Part shown: in pieces, positions 17,991-27,211 of the stretch
Numbering within the stretch: position 1 is the first letter of the stretch
Layout of the letters: each line of letters begins with the position of its first letter
Source: Lutibacter oceani
GTDB lineage: Bacteria; Bacteroidota; Bacteroidia; Flavobacteriales; Flavobacteriaceae
Direction of reading: 5' to 3'
Length of the DNA stretch: 64,000 bases
Assembly: GCF_003384935.1 (NCBI RefSeq)
Contig: NZ_QTTQ01000009.1
Span: forward strand, 868,001 to 932,000
Notes under the pieces: model-generated
What the model was told of the DNA's origin: nothing
What the model saw: only the letters and a program-made list of their open reading frames with translations
The model's database searches: none
Program-made: the position numbers and the translations under genes

Positions 17991-20117
17991 ATGCAATTAT
18001 TAAATTTTATAAAATCACAAACAAATCTTCCTTCAAAAGGTATAGAAAATACCATTCAACTTTTAAATGAAGACTGTACAATTCCATTTATTTCAAGGTA
18101 TAGAAAAGAGCTTACAGGAAATTTAGATGAAGTTCAGATTGGAGAAATTGTAAAATATAAAACGCAATTTGAGGAGTTAGAAAAACGAAAAGACACAATT
18201 TTAAAAGCTTTAGAAGAACAGAAAGTTTTAACAGATGAATTAAAGCAAAAAATTGATGTTACAACAGATTTAACAACCTTAGAGGATATTTACCTTCCTT
18301 ATAAGAAAAAACGCAAGACTAAGGCTGAAACTGCTCGTAAAAACGGATTAGAACCTCTGGCTAAAATGATAATGAGTCAGCGCGTAAACGATTTGGAATA
18401 TACAGCTTCAAAATATATAACTAATGAAGTTGAAACCGAAGACGCTGCTATAGAAGGTGCTAGATTTATTATTGCCGAGTGGATTAATGAACGTACAGAT
18501 ATTAGAAATAACATTCGTTATCAATTAGAGCGTTTTGCTACTATAAATACCAAAGTAGTAAAAACGAAAGAAAACGATGAAAAAGCACAAAAATTTAGAG
18601 ATTATTTTGATTGGTCTGAAAGTTTAAATCGCTGCCCTTCACATCGTTTTTTAGCAATTTTAAGAGCAGAAAAAGAAGGTTTTATTCGTGTAAAAATTGA
18701 AATAGACAATGAGCGTGCATTGGAAAAAATGGAAGATCGAATTATCCGATCAAATAATGACTGTTCAAAGCAATTAAAATTAGCCATCCAAGACGCATAC
18801 AAAAGGCTATTATTTCCTGCCTTATCCAACGAAATATTAAATACTTCAAAAGAAAAAGCAGATGAAGGCGCTATAAAAGTCTTTGCAAAAAACCTACAAC
18901 AATTATTGTTAGGTGCGCCTTTAGGTGAAAAAACAATTTTGGCTATAGATCCGGGTTTTAGAACGGGTTGTAAAGTGGTTTGCTTAAATGCGCAAGGTGG
19001 TTTAGTGTATAATGAAACTATTTATCCGCACGCTCCAAAAAACGATTCCATTGGCGCAATGAAAAAGATAAATTCGTTGGTTGATGCATATAAAATTGAA
19101 GCCATTGCTATTGGAAATGGTACTGCATCTCGTGAAACGGAACAGTTAATTCGAAAAATGCGGTTTAATAAGGATGTTGAGGTATTTGTTGTAAGTGAAG
19201 CTGGGGCGAGTATTTATTCGGCTTCAAAAATTGCGCGTGACGAATTTCCTAATTATGATGTAACCGTTCGTGGTTCGGTTTCTATTGGGCGAAGATTGGC
19301 TGATCCTTTGGCTGAATTGGTTAAAATAGATGCAAAATCTATTGGAGTTGGGCAATATCAGCACGATGTTGACCAAACTAAATTAAAAAATTCGTTGGAT
19401 GCGGTTGTAGAAAGTTGTGTGAATTCCGTAGGTGTAAATATTAATACAGCGAGTGTTTCTTTGTTGAGTTATGTGTCAGGAATTGGATCAAAATTAGCGG
19501 AGAATATTGTAAATTATAGAAATGAAAACGGTGCGTTTACTTCAAGAAATGACATAAAGAAAGTTCCGCGTTTAGGAAATAAAGCCTATGAGCAAGGTGC
19601 TGGTTTTTTACGAATTAAAAATGCTAAAAACCCATTAGATGATTCTGCTGTGCATCCGGAAAGTTATAATATAGTCGCAAAAATGGCAAAAGATGAAAAA
19701 TGTACCGTATCAGATTTGATTGGAAATAAAGAGTTGCTTCAAAAAATAGAACTTCAAAAATATTGTACCCAAACCATCGGTTTACCCACGCTAAAAGATA
19801 TTATTTCAGAGTTAGAAAAACCTGGATTAGATCCTCGTGAAAAAGCAAAAGTATTCACTTTTAATCAAAATATTAGAACAATTTCTGATTTACATGAAGG
19901 TCAATTATTACCGGGAATTGTAAATAATATTACCAATTTTGGCTGCTTTGTTGATATTGGAATTAAAGAAAGTGGCTTGATACATGTCTCAAATTTATCG
20001 GATAAATTTGTAAGTGATGTTACTGAAATTGTAAGTTTACATCAGCAGGTAATTGTAAAAGTTTTAGAGATTGATATAGCCAGAAAACGAATTCAATTGT
20101 CATTAAAGAAATCTTAA
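17991..20117 (+). CDS. tex: Tex-family RNA-binding transcription accessory protein
   Basis: A 708-residue cytoplasmic protein. The Tex order is visible: N-terminal helical region with 'TIPFISRYRKELTGNLDEVQI', the YqgF/RuvX-like RNase H fold ('ILAIDPGFRTGCKVV', near residue 316), helix-hairpin-helix repeats ('NINTASVSLLSYVSGIGSKLAENIV') and a C-terminal S1 RNA-binding domain ('GQLLPGIVNNITNFGCFVDIGIKESGLIHVS'). Tex proteins bind nucleic acids and affect transcription and stress tolerance. Its last four bases overlap the end of the convergent batE gene (20114-20117). Confidence 0.93.
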   Translation: MQLLNFIKSQTNLPSKGIENTIQLLNEDCTIPFISRYRKELTGNLDEVQIGEIVKYKTQFEELEKRKDTILKALEEQKVLTDELKQKIDVTTDLTTLEDIYLPYKKKRKTKAETARKNGLEPLAKMIMSQRVNDLEYTASKYITNEVETEDAAIEGARFIIAEWINERTDIRNNIRYQLERFATINTKVVKTKENDEKAQKFRDYFDWSESLNRCPSHRFLAILRAEKEGFIRVKIEIDNERALEKMEDRIIRSNNDCSKQLKLAIQDAYKRLLFPALSNEILNTSKEKADEGAIKVFAKNLQQLLLGAPLGEKTILAIDPGFRTGCKVVCLNAQGGLVYNETIYPHAPKNDSIGAMKKINSLVDAYKIEAIAIGNGTASRETEQLIRKMRFNKDVEVFVVSEAGASIYSASKIARDEFPNYDVTVRGSVSIGRRLADPLAELVKIDAKSIGVGQYQHDVDQTKLKNSLDAVVESCVNSVGVNINTASVSLLSYVSGIGSKLAENIVNYRNENGAFTSRNDIKKVPRLGNKAYEQGAGFLRIKNAKNPLDDSAVHPESYNIVAKMAKDEKCTVSDLIGNKELLQKIELQKYCTQTIGLPTLKDIISELEKPGLDPREKAKVFTFNQNIRTISDLHEGQLLPGIVNNITNFGCFVDIGIKESGLIHVSNLSDKFVSDVTEIVSLHQQVIVKVLEIDIARKRIQLSLKKS

Positions 20118-20866
20118 ATTTCTTTTAAATCATTTGTATAAATCCAGCCAATTTTACCATCGGCTATTTTTATTTTTTTCCAGTTATCAAGTTCATCTAA
20201 AACAATAACTTTAGTGCCTTCGTGTAATTCAAAAACATCATCACTACTCATAGAAGGTGCATTTTTTATTTCAACCTTAGGCACAAAAATAATTGCAACC
20301 CTATTTTTTTGAACAGTTTTAAAGTTATTAAAAGCAAAAATTACACTGGTAATTAAAACAAAAACAGCTAAAATACTCGTATTAAAATAAAATAACTTCT
20401 TTTTTGAAGAAGATGAAAAATAATATAATAAAAATAAAAGTGAAGCTAAAAATGAAGCAATAACTGCTATTATTGCCCAAGTATCAAAAGGTAATTTTTG
20501 AATTATAGATGCTGAAAAACGTTGAAAAAAAGTTTTAGGCAAGTCTTCAATTACATCAATAGTCATTCTTTTTGCAAATGCTAAATTTGCAATTGCATCT
20601 TCATTAGTTGGGTTTGTTTTTAATGCTTTTTCATAATAATAAATTGCTGGTGCAACTTTATTCATTTTATAATAGCAGTTTGCAATATTAAAATACAACT
20701 CATCTGACTCTAAACCTTGCTCTTCAATTGATAAATAAACACCAACTGCTCTAGAATAATTTTCTTCTTTATAAAATGTATTTCCTTCAGCAAATAACTT
20801 ATCAGCCTCTTGTGAATAAGCAACTAAACTAAAAAGCAATACAACTATGTAAATTATTTTTTTCAT
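20114..20866 (-). CDS. batE: BatE: TPR and SH3-domain aerotolerance protein
   Basis: A 250-residue membrane protein, last gene of the Bat operon. A signal peptide (1-18) is followed by tetratricopeptide repeats ('LYFNIANCYYKMNKVAPAIYYYEKALKTNPTNEDAIANLAF'), two membrane helices (about 132-151 and 160-180) and a C-terminal bacterial SH3 domain ('ALNIKNAPS'-like part, 'FELHEGTKVIVLDELDNWKKIKIADGKIGWI'). Bat proteins were named for aerotolerance in Bacteroides. It starts 1 base after batD stops, and overlaps tex tail to tail. Confidence 0.88.
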   Translation of the reverse strand: MKKIIYIVVLLFSLVAYSQEADKLFAEGNTFYKEENYSRAVGVYLSIEEQGLESDELYFNIANCYYKMNKVAPAIYYYEKALKTNPTNEDAIANLAFAKRMTIDVIEDLPKTFFQRFSASIIQKLPFDTWAIIAVIASFLASLLFLLYYFSSSSKKKLFYFNTSILAVFVLITSVIFAFNNFKTVQKNRVAIIFVPKVEIKNAPSMSSDDVFELHEGTKVIVLDELDNWKKIKIADGKIGWIYTNDLKEI

Positions 20867-20867
20867 A

Positions 20868-22634
20868 TTACAACTGTTTATCTATAGTGGTTATTACTTC
20901 TTTTGCTTTTTCAAATTCTTGCTCCATCATCACATTGGTTGTTGGTGTATATCGTGCAAAATCACAATCGTTTAAAACTTCTACAAATTGTTTAATGTTA
21001 GCTGAATCAACATTTTTTTCCTTCAATATTTCTGAAATTTTTTCTTTTGAAATATCAGAAGTTTCTACTTGAAGTTTTGCTTTTAAAAAGTTGTGCAATG
21101 CTTTTTCCAACGCTATATAAAATGCTTCTTGATTTCCTAATTGTTTTTTTGCTTCAGATAAATATTTCTTCGCCAATCTATCTGCTTTTCTTATTTTATT
21201 ACCAAACACATCACCAGCACGTTCTGCACGTTTTTTGCCAATTAGTATTCCTATTGGAATCGCCAAAAATGGTAAGAACAGTAATAAATAAAACAAGTTT
21301 GAATTTAAGAACTGTGATTTTATTTTAGGTTTTAAATTTGTATCTAAAGCTATAAATCTAAAATTATTACCATTTGTAACCACTTGTTGTTTTGGAGTAA
21401 CAGCTACATTATTAGCAGTTGAAGGCAATTCTTTTCCTTCGGTTACATCAACAATAATTGCTTCCGTTTTTATTGTATTATATTTTTCTTCAACTGGATT
21501 AAAATATGAAAAAGTTACTTCAGGTATTTTATATTTTCCCTTAAATTGCGGAACCACCGTATAAATGTCTGAAATACTTCCCCGTAAACCACTTAATGAT
21601 GTTATTACTTGTTCTTTATGTTCTGGTGTGTAAACTTCTAATTCTGTAGGGGTTGTAATTTTAGGAATTTCAAACAATTTTAAATTCCCTTTTCCTGAAA
21701 CTTCTACTTTTAATTGTGCAGCATCATTGGCTTTAAGCACATTTTTATTAGCGGTAACTTTAAATTCAAACTCACCTACAGCACCAGAAAAATCAATTGG
21801 TTTTCCTTGTTCAGGTAAGGCTTTAACATTTACCGTTTTTATTGGAGATTCAGCAGCATAATTAATGTTCTTGGTAATCATATTACCAAAAAAATCACCT
21901 CTTCCGGTTGGGATTCCAACTGAAAAATCCATTTTCATTGGTTCTATTTTTAATTTCCCATCTCTTTGAGGAATTAGAACTGCTCTTTTTAAAATAATAT
22001 AACGGTAGTCTTCACCATTGTATTTACCCTTTTTAACATTGATATCTTTTACTTCAATATCCTGGTTCCAAAAGCCATTATATTGAGGAGACTCACTAAC
22101 TCTCCAATCGTTAACACTTATATTTTCGCTTACGTAAAGCTTATATACAACATAAATTCCTTCACCAACATAAGGATTTAAATTAGAAACTTCAGCAACC
22201 AAATGAATATTTTGCTGTGCTACATATTCCGGATTATTAGGATCTTTTGGTATTTCTACCGCTTTTAAAACGCTAATTTTTACCGAATTAGATTTTACAA
22301 TTTGGTCGTTATATTCAATTGACGCTGGTGCAATTATAAATTCACCTTCTTTTTTTGGTTCTAGAATATAAATATAAGATTGAGCATAACTGGCTTTACC
22401 ATTAATCCAAGATTGATTTACAGATGAACTTGGACCTCCAACCACTTTAAAATTTGTAAAAGGCGGTGCCTTAAAATTGTCTGCACCTTGTTTATTAACC
22501 GTAAATTCAATTCTAAAACGTTGATTTACACCTAATTTGTTTTTACTCACATTTGTTTTAAACTCTATTTGAGCAAAAAACACTTGCGAAGTAAATAATA
22601 AAATAGTTACTATGTAAAACTTCATTAATTTCAT
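20868..22634 (-). CDS. batD: BatD: oxygen tolerance protein
   Basis: A 588-residue exported membrane protein of the BatD family. The signal peptide ends near residue 22 (VFFAQ), followed by repeated beta-sandwich domains including 'NKLGVNQRFRIEFTVN' and 'AVGEFEFKVTANKNVLKANDAAQLKVEVSGKGNLKLFEIP'. One membrane segment lies near 445-465 ('LFYLLLFLPFLAIPIGILIG'), with a cytoplasmic helical tail. The large periplasmic part suggests a scaffold for the VWA proteins BatA/BatB. It lies between batC (5 bases) and batE (1 base). Confidence 0.9.
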   Translation of the reverse strand: MKLMKFYIVTILLFTSQVFFAQIEFKTNVSKNKLGVNQRFRIEFTVNKQGADNFKAPPFTNFKVVGGPSSSVNQSWINGKASYAQSYIYILEPKKEGEFIIAPASIEYNDQIVKSNSVKISVLKAVEIPKDPNNPEYVAQQNIHLVAEVSNLNPYVGEGIYVVYKLYVSENISVNDWRVSESPQYNGFWNQDIEVKDINVKKGKYNGEDYRYIILKRAVLIPQRDGKLKIEPMKMDFSVGIPTGRGDFFGNMITKNINYAAESPIKTVNVKALPEQGKPIDFSGAVGEFEFKVTANKNVLKANDAAQLKVEVSGKGNLKLFEIPKITTPTELEVYTPEHKEQVITSLSGLRGSISDIYTVVPQFKGKYKIPEVTFSYFNPVEEKYNTIKTEAIIVDVTEGKELPSTANNVAVTPKQQVVTNGNNFRFIALDTNLKPKIKSQFLNSNLFYLLLFLPFLAIPIGILIGKKRAERAGDVFGNKIRKADRLAKKYLSEAKKQLGNQEAFYIALEKALHNFLKAKLQVETSDISKEKISEILKEKNVDSANIKQFVEVLNDCDFARYTPTTNVMMEQEFEKAKEVITTIDKQL

Positions 22635-22639
22635 TTCAA

Positions 22640-23449
22640 TTACCAGTCTTTTTCTTGTTTAACTTTTTTGCCTTTTGCCTTTTGAGCATTTAATTTTTTC
22701 TGAGTTTTATTTTCTTCGTTATTCATTGCTTCTAACAACTGTTTCATTTGCTCTGGAGACAATTGATTAGGGCGTGGTTTTTGATCTTGTTTTTTATCCT
22801 CATCTTTCTTTTCATCATTCTTTTTAGGATCACCTTTTTCATCTTCTTTATCTTTTCCTTTATCTTTTTCGTCTTTTTTATCTTCTTTCTTTTCGTCGTC
22901 TCCTCCTTCTTTATCTTTTTGGTCTTTATTTTTATCGTCCTTTTTATCGTCTTTGTTATCCTTATTATCTTTATTGTCCTTATTATCCTTATTTTGTTGG
23001 TCTTTTAACAATTCTTGAGCCATTGCTAAATTATAACGAGTTTCATCATCCTTTGAATTATTTCTCATTGAATTTTTATAGGCTTCAACTGCTTTATCAT
23101 ATTGTTTTTCATTCATAAAAGCATTTCCCATGTTATGGTACGTTTCTGCCTTACTCATTTTATCTGGTGCAGTTTTTTCAACTAATTCAAATTGAGCAAC
23201 AGCTTCCTTATTTCTACTTTGCTGATAAATTGCATTTCCTAAATTATAAGAAGCTTTAGGGTAATTCGGGTTTTTAGCCAAGGCTTTTTTATAAGCAACT
23301 TCAGCCTCATCAAATTTTAATTGATTGTATAACTTGTTTCCTTCTCTAACATCCTCTCTTGCTTCACGTTCTAATTTTTCGGCATTTTCTTGTTGAGAAA
23401 AAACCAAACTAGTAAAACATAAAAATAATATGAATAATCTATTTTTCAT
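22640..23449 (-). CDS. batC: BatC: TPR protein with charged low-complexity tail
   Basis: A 269-residue exported protein. After a signal peptide (1-18) there are three to four tetratricopeptide repeats (about 35-150; 'EVAYKKALAKNPNYPKASYNLGNAIYQ'). Residues 153-228 are an extreme Lys/Asp/Glu tract that begins with DNK-type triplet repeats (NKDNKDNKDNKD). The tail ends in 'LSPEQMKQLLEAMNNEE', a conserved BatC-type helix. The start codon overlaps batB by 11 bases. The low-complexity stretch makes an artificial hydrophobic frame on the opposite strand. Confidence 0.88.
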   Translation of the reverse strand: MKNRLFILFLCFTSLVFSQQENAEKLEREAREDVREGNKLYNQLKFDEAEVAYKKALAKNPNYPKASYNLGNAIYQQSRNKEAVAQFELVEKTAPDKMSKAETYHNMGNAFMNEKQYDKAVEAYKNSMRNNSKDDETRYNLAMAQELLKDQQNKDNKDNKDNKDNKDDKKDDKNKDQKDKEGGDDEKKEDKKDEKDKGKDKEDEKGDPKKNDEKKDEDKKQDQKPRPNQLSPEQMKQLLEAMNNEENKTQKKLNAQKAKGKKVKQEKDW

Positions 23450-24488
23450 TCTTTTCAGTTTGATTAAATAAATTTAACTTTTGAATCCATTTTGTTTTCT
23501 TCTCTAGCAATAATACATCTATAATAAGAAATAACAATCCTAAACCAATAAACCACTGAAATTGATCTTTATAATCTGCAAATTTTTTTGTTTCAAATTC
23601 ACTTTTTTCAGCTTTTAATAATAAATCTTCAATAATATCAATTGTTTCTTGAGTTTTATTTCCATTAATATATTTCCCGTTTCCTTGGTTTGCAATATCT
23701 CTTAAAACATTTTCTACCATTTTGGTTATAACAACTTCACCTTTATTATCCTTTTTATAGCTTATAACGGATCCATTATTTTTTATAGGAATTGGACCAC
23801 CTTTTTCTGAACCAACACCAACAGTATAAATTTTTATTCCTTGTTTTGCGGCATCCTGGGCCAAAGAAACTGTATTTTCTTCGTGATCTTCACCATCCGA
23901 AACAATAAATAAAAAGCGGTTGGTTTGTTCTTCATTATCAAAATAGGAAAGAGCTCTTTCAATAGCATCATTTATAGCAGTTCCCTGACTTGAAACCATA
24001 TCCGGATTTGCATTTTGCAAAAACATTTTTGCTGCAGCATGGTCTGTTGTTATTGGTAACAATGGGTACGAGTTTCCAGCATAAATAATAATTCCAATTC
24101 TATCGCTTCCTAACTTTTCAATAACTCTTGTTATAATTTGTTTGGCTTTTTCTAATCTACTCGGAGCAATATCTTCAGCTAACATACTTCGTGATACATC
24201 CAAAGCAAAGACAATATCAACTCCTTCTCGTTTAACAGTTTCAAGCTTTGTTCCCATTTTTGGGTTTGTTAAGGATATTACCAAAAAAGCGAGTCCCAAA
24301 CAAATAGCAATAATTTTTAAAAACGATTTAAATGTAGATTTTTCTGGACTTAATTTATCTATTAAACCTGTATCTGCAAATTGCTTTTGTTTTCGTTTTT
24401 TCCACCAAAACACAAATAAAAACAACACAAATACTACTGGAATAATTGTTAAGTATAAAAAATATGTTGGTTCTTCTATTTGATACAT
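23439..24488 (-). CDS. batB: BatB: VWA-domain aerotolerance protein
   Basis: A 349-residue inner-membrane protein with two N-terminal membrane helices (about 10-28 and 56-75), a von Willebrand factor A domain with a complete MIDAS motif ('FALDVSRSMLAEDI', then Thr in 'SSQGTAINDAI' and 'VSDGEDHEENT'), and a C-terminal membrane helix (about 312-330). It pairs with BatA. It overlaps batC by 11 bases and is separated from batA by a 108-base insert with palindromic repeats. Confidence 0.92.
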   Translation of the reverse strand: MYQIEEPTYFLYLTIIPVVFVLFLFVFWWKKRKQKQFADTGLIDKLSPEKSTFKSFLKIIAICLGLAFLVISLTNPKMGTKLETVKREGVDIVFALDVSRSMLAEDIAPSRLEKAKQIITRVIEKLGSDRIGIIIYAGNSYPLLPITTDHAAAKMFLQNANPDMVSSQGTAINDAIERALSYFDNEEQTNRFLFIVSDGEDHEENTVSLAQDAAKQGIKIYTVGVGSEKGGPIPIKNNGSVISYKKDNKGEVVITKMVENVLRDIANQGNGKYINGNKTQETIDIIEDLLLKAEKSEFETKKFADYKDQFQWFIGLGLLFLIIDVLLLEKKTKWIQKLNLFNQTEKNEK

Positions 24489-24596
24489 AAGCCCCTTTTA
24501 ATTCCCCAAAGGGGAAAATTAATTTGTTTTAGTTTAACTACTCTTCTAATTCTCAAGTCTTTTATCATTCTTGCATTCACAGGAATGCCATTTTCT
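24489..24596. repeat. Palindromic repeat remnants between batA and batB
   Basis: The 108-base spacer interrupts an otherwise gapless operon. It contains TTCCCC-AAA-GGGGAA (near 24497-24511) and GCATTC-ACAG-GAATGC (24573-24588). Both resemble short interspersed palindromes I know from flavobacterial intergenic regions; the copy number here cannot be determined from this window. Confidence 0.45.
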
Positions 24597-25601
24597 TTAT
24601 ATAAAACTTTTAAATACCGTATGTTTTAAAAACATTTCAATTACAATTAATAAGCCTGCTAAAAGCACTAAAAGTCTATATTTTTCTTGATAATTATAAT
24701 ATTTAAATTCCTCAATTTCAGTTTTTTCTAACTTATTTATTTCTTCATAAATAGCTTTTAACTTTGTGTTATCGGTTGCTCTAAAATATTTCCCTTCAGT
24801 TTCCTTTGCTATATATTGTAATAATTCTTCATCAATTTCAACAGGTGAACTTCTAAATAATAATTTTCCTGTTCTTGGGTCTTTAGCATATGGAAATGAA
24901 GCTGTTCCATTAGTTCCTAATCCAATTGTATAAACTTTTATTCCTAATCCAACAGCTAATTCGGTTGCGGTTTTAGGATCAACAAAACCAGTATTATTTA
25001 CACCATCAGTCAATAAAATTATTACCTTGCTTTTAGCTTTACTCTCTTTTAACCTGTTTACTGCCGAGCCTAATCCCATTCCAATAGCTGTACCTCCATC
25101 AAGATCTCCCCATTTTATATTTGAAATGGTATTTCGTACAATTCTTTTATCACTGGTAATTGGAGTTTGCGTAAAACTTTCTCCTGCATAAACTACAATT
25201 CCTATCCTATCATTTGGACGTTGATTTACAAAATCTGTAGCCACTTTTTTAAGTGCCTCTAATCTGTTAGGTTTTAAATCACGTGCCAACATACTTGCTG
25301 AAACATCAATTGCCATAACAATATCAATTCCTTTATTTGTTTTGGTACGTTTACTAACCGAAACATTTCGTGGACGCGCCAATGCAATTATTAGTAATGT
25401 TAATGCCAACAGCCTTAATACATTTAATAAGGGTTTTAATTTGGCTACTATTGAAGGTTTAACTTCAAAACCTTTTGTACTTGCAATTGTTAATGTAGCG
25501 CTATCATTTTTTCGAACCAAATAAAGCCAAATAGCCAAAAATGGTATTAAAACTAATAACCATAAAAACTGCGGATGTAAAAATTCAAAATTCTGCCACA
25601 T
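24597..25601 (-). CDS. batA: BatA: VWA-domain aerotolerance protein
   Basis: A 334-residue inner-membrane protein with N-terminal helices (about 9-26 and 57-75), a VWA domain with MIDAS residues ('MAIDVSASMLARDL', 'GGTAIGMGLGSA', 'LLTDGVNNTG') and a C-terminal helix (about 308-326). It follows the BatD-like gene after 2 bases. BatA and BatB are homologous and probably bind the same partners through metal-dependent contacts. Confidence 0.92.
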   Translation of the reverse strand: MWQNFEFLHPQFLWLLVLIPFLAIWLYLVRKNDSATLTIASTKGFEVKPSIVAKLKPLLNVLRLLALTLLIIALARPRNVSVSKRTKTNKGIDIVMAIDVSASMLARDLKPNRLEALKKVATDFVNQRPNDRIGIVVYAGESFTQTPITSDKRIVRNTISNIKWGDLDGGTAIGMGLGSAVNRLKESKAKSKVIILLTDGVNNTGFVDPKTATELAVGLGIKVYTIGLGTNGTASFPYAKDPRTGKLLFRSSPVEIDEELLQYIAKETEGKYFRATDNTKLKAIYEEINKLEKTEIEEFKYYNYQEKYRLLVLLAGLLIVIEMFLKHTVFKSFI

Positions 25602-25603
25602 AA

Positions 25604-27196
25604 CTATGGTTTTAATGATACTGATTTTATTATTCTGTTAACTACACTTTCGGCAGAATCATCACTCCACAATGAAGACACATATACTTGTCTCATTCCT
25701 TTTTTATCTGCAAAAAACAACATTGTTAATTTATAATCTTCTTTTAATTGAGTGGACTCATTCAACCTTTTATATTCTACTTCTGCTTTTTTACCACGAA
25801 CTCCATCAATATTAATATTCTTCTTTTTAATATTTGTAAACCTGGTATTTAATTGCTTTTCCATTGCATTTAATGCTCCCGACATACCAACGTCTAAGTC
25901 CATTTCATCTAATTCTTTTATGAAATTTGTTGTAGAAACTGCAACGTAAAAATTACTTATTGGACTTCCATATGTATAAATTGAAAATTCACCAATTGTA
26001 GATACACCATTGTCTGGTAGTTGAACAGATTGAACTGTTAAAATTTCTGGTGTTTCCATGGTGATTTTAGGAAAACCATATGTGGCTTTATACCACTGCT
26101 CTTCCATCATTTCAGTAGTAGTTTTTCCTAAAATATTATTTTTTACAAATTTATACCCAAAATAACCTATAGCACCAATGCCCAAAGCAATTAAGATTAA
26201 GAAAATAATTAAATACTTTTTAAATGTGCTTTTCTTTTCAATTGGTGCTTCAATAACAATTTCGTTATTTTTATCAATGGTTTCTTGTTGTTTTAAGTCA
26301 TTAATATGAACCGCAGTTTGGGTATTTTTCAGTATTTCTTCAACAATTGTTCTGTCACTTTTTATTTCATCAATAATTGGTTTGGACTTAGCAAATTTTA
26401 CTAAATCGGCACTTTGCAATACTTGTTTAAGTTGCTTAATTGTTTCTTTTGAAATTCCTAATTTACTGGATTCGTTAAAGTCAATTATAGTTTCTATTAA
26501 CTCGTTTGTTGTTGATTCTAAAGCTGGAATTTTAATATCCTTTTCAATATAAGTTCTAACAATATTAGTTAACTCTGAATAATAGATTTTAATTTTATTT
26601 TGTTGTAATAATTGCTTTTCATCTAGCTCCTTAAGACGTTGTAATGCCTCCTGAATTGGCGCTACATATATTTTTGGAATAGCTTTTTCTTTTTTCTTTC
26701 TAAAAATGAAATACAATATTATTGCAAACAATAACAAAATAGGAATAGCCCACCACCATAAGTGTTTGTAATCATCAAAAGTTTTAGGTTCCCTTTTAAT
26801 GGATTTAATTAAAAACATTTTTTGCTTAGTAGTATCTACTTTTACTGTAGCAACATTTACTAGTAAAGAATCTGTTAAAAATTGTTGATTGTTAATTATA
26901 ACTTGCTGTTGTGGTATTATATATTGTCCGCTATCAAAACTGGTTAATACATATTTTTTTTCAATTTTTTCTTTTAGAGTATCAACTGCCAAAGCCTCAA
27001 CAACCTCAATTTTTCCCAAACTATCTAATTTTAATTCCGGGAAAACTACATTAGCTGTTTGATTAACTGAAATTTTAAACTGAATTTGTTCTCCAATTCT
27101 AATATTAGTGGTATCTGCTGAAATAGAAACGGGAGTTTCTTGAGCAAATCCTATTAAACCAATAAAATATAATATATAAAATAACTGTTTCTTCAT
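25604..27196 (-). CDS. BatD-like membrane protein of the Bat operon
   Basis: A 530-residue protein. The ATG at 27196 gives a proper signal peptide (MKKQLFYILYFIGLIGFAQ); the frame is open to a GTG four codons earlier. An N-terminal beta domain ('NIRIGEQIQFKISVN') resembles BatD. Membrane helices lie near 148-165 and 328-348, separated by a cytoplasmic helical region resembling DUF4381 proteins. The C-terminal half, 'FPKITMETPEILTVQSVQLP' onward, is unrelated to BatD. It lies between a DUF58 protein and batA, as usual in this operon. Precise function is unknown. Confidence 0.8.
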   Translation of the reverse strand: MKKQLFYILYFIGLIGFAQETPVSISADTTNIRIGEQIQFKISVNQTANVVFPELKLDSLGKIEVVEALAVDTLKEKIEKKYVLTSFDSGQYIIPQQQVIINNQQFLTDSLLVNVATVKVDTTKQKMFLIKSIKREPKTFDDYKHLWWWAIPILLLFAIILYFIFRKKKEKAIPKIYVAPIQEALQRLKELDEKQLLQQNKIKIYYSELTNIVRTYIEKDIKIPALESTTNELIETIIDFNESSKLGISKETIKQLKQVLQSADLVKFAKSKPIIDEIKSDRTIVEEILKNTQTAVHINDLKQQETIDKNNEIVIEAPIEKKSTFKKYLIIFLILIALGIGAIGYFGYKFVKNNILGKTTTEMMEEQWYKATYGFPKITMETPEILTVQSVQLPDNGVSTIGEFSIYTYGSPISNFYVAVSTTNFIKELDEMDLDVGMSGALNAMEKQLNTRFTNIKKKNINIDGVRGKKAEVEYKRLNESTQLKEDYKLTMLFFADKKGMRQVYVSSLWSDDSAESVVNRIIKSVSLKP

Positions 27197-27211
27197 TATA
27201 AAATTCACTTG

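Noticed and set aside
20114-20117. Overlap of tex and batE as a frameshift sign
   Set aside because: A 4-base tail-to-tail overlap of stop codons is ordinary for convergent genes, and both C-termini look complete.
22748-23008. Hydrophobic plus-strand frame of 86 residues
   Set aside because: It is the complement of the Lys/Asp-coding tract of batC, which automatically gives Phe/Ile/Leu codons.
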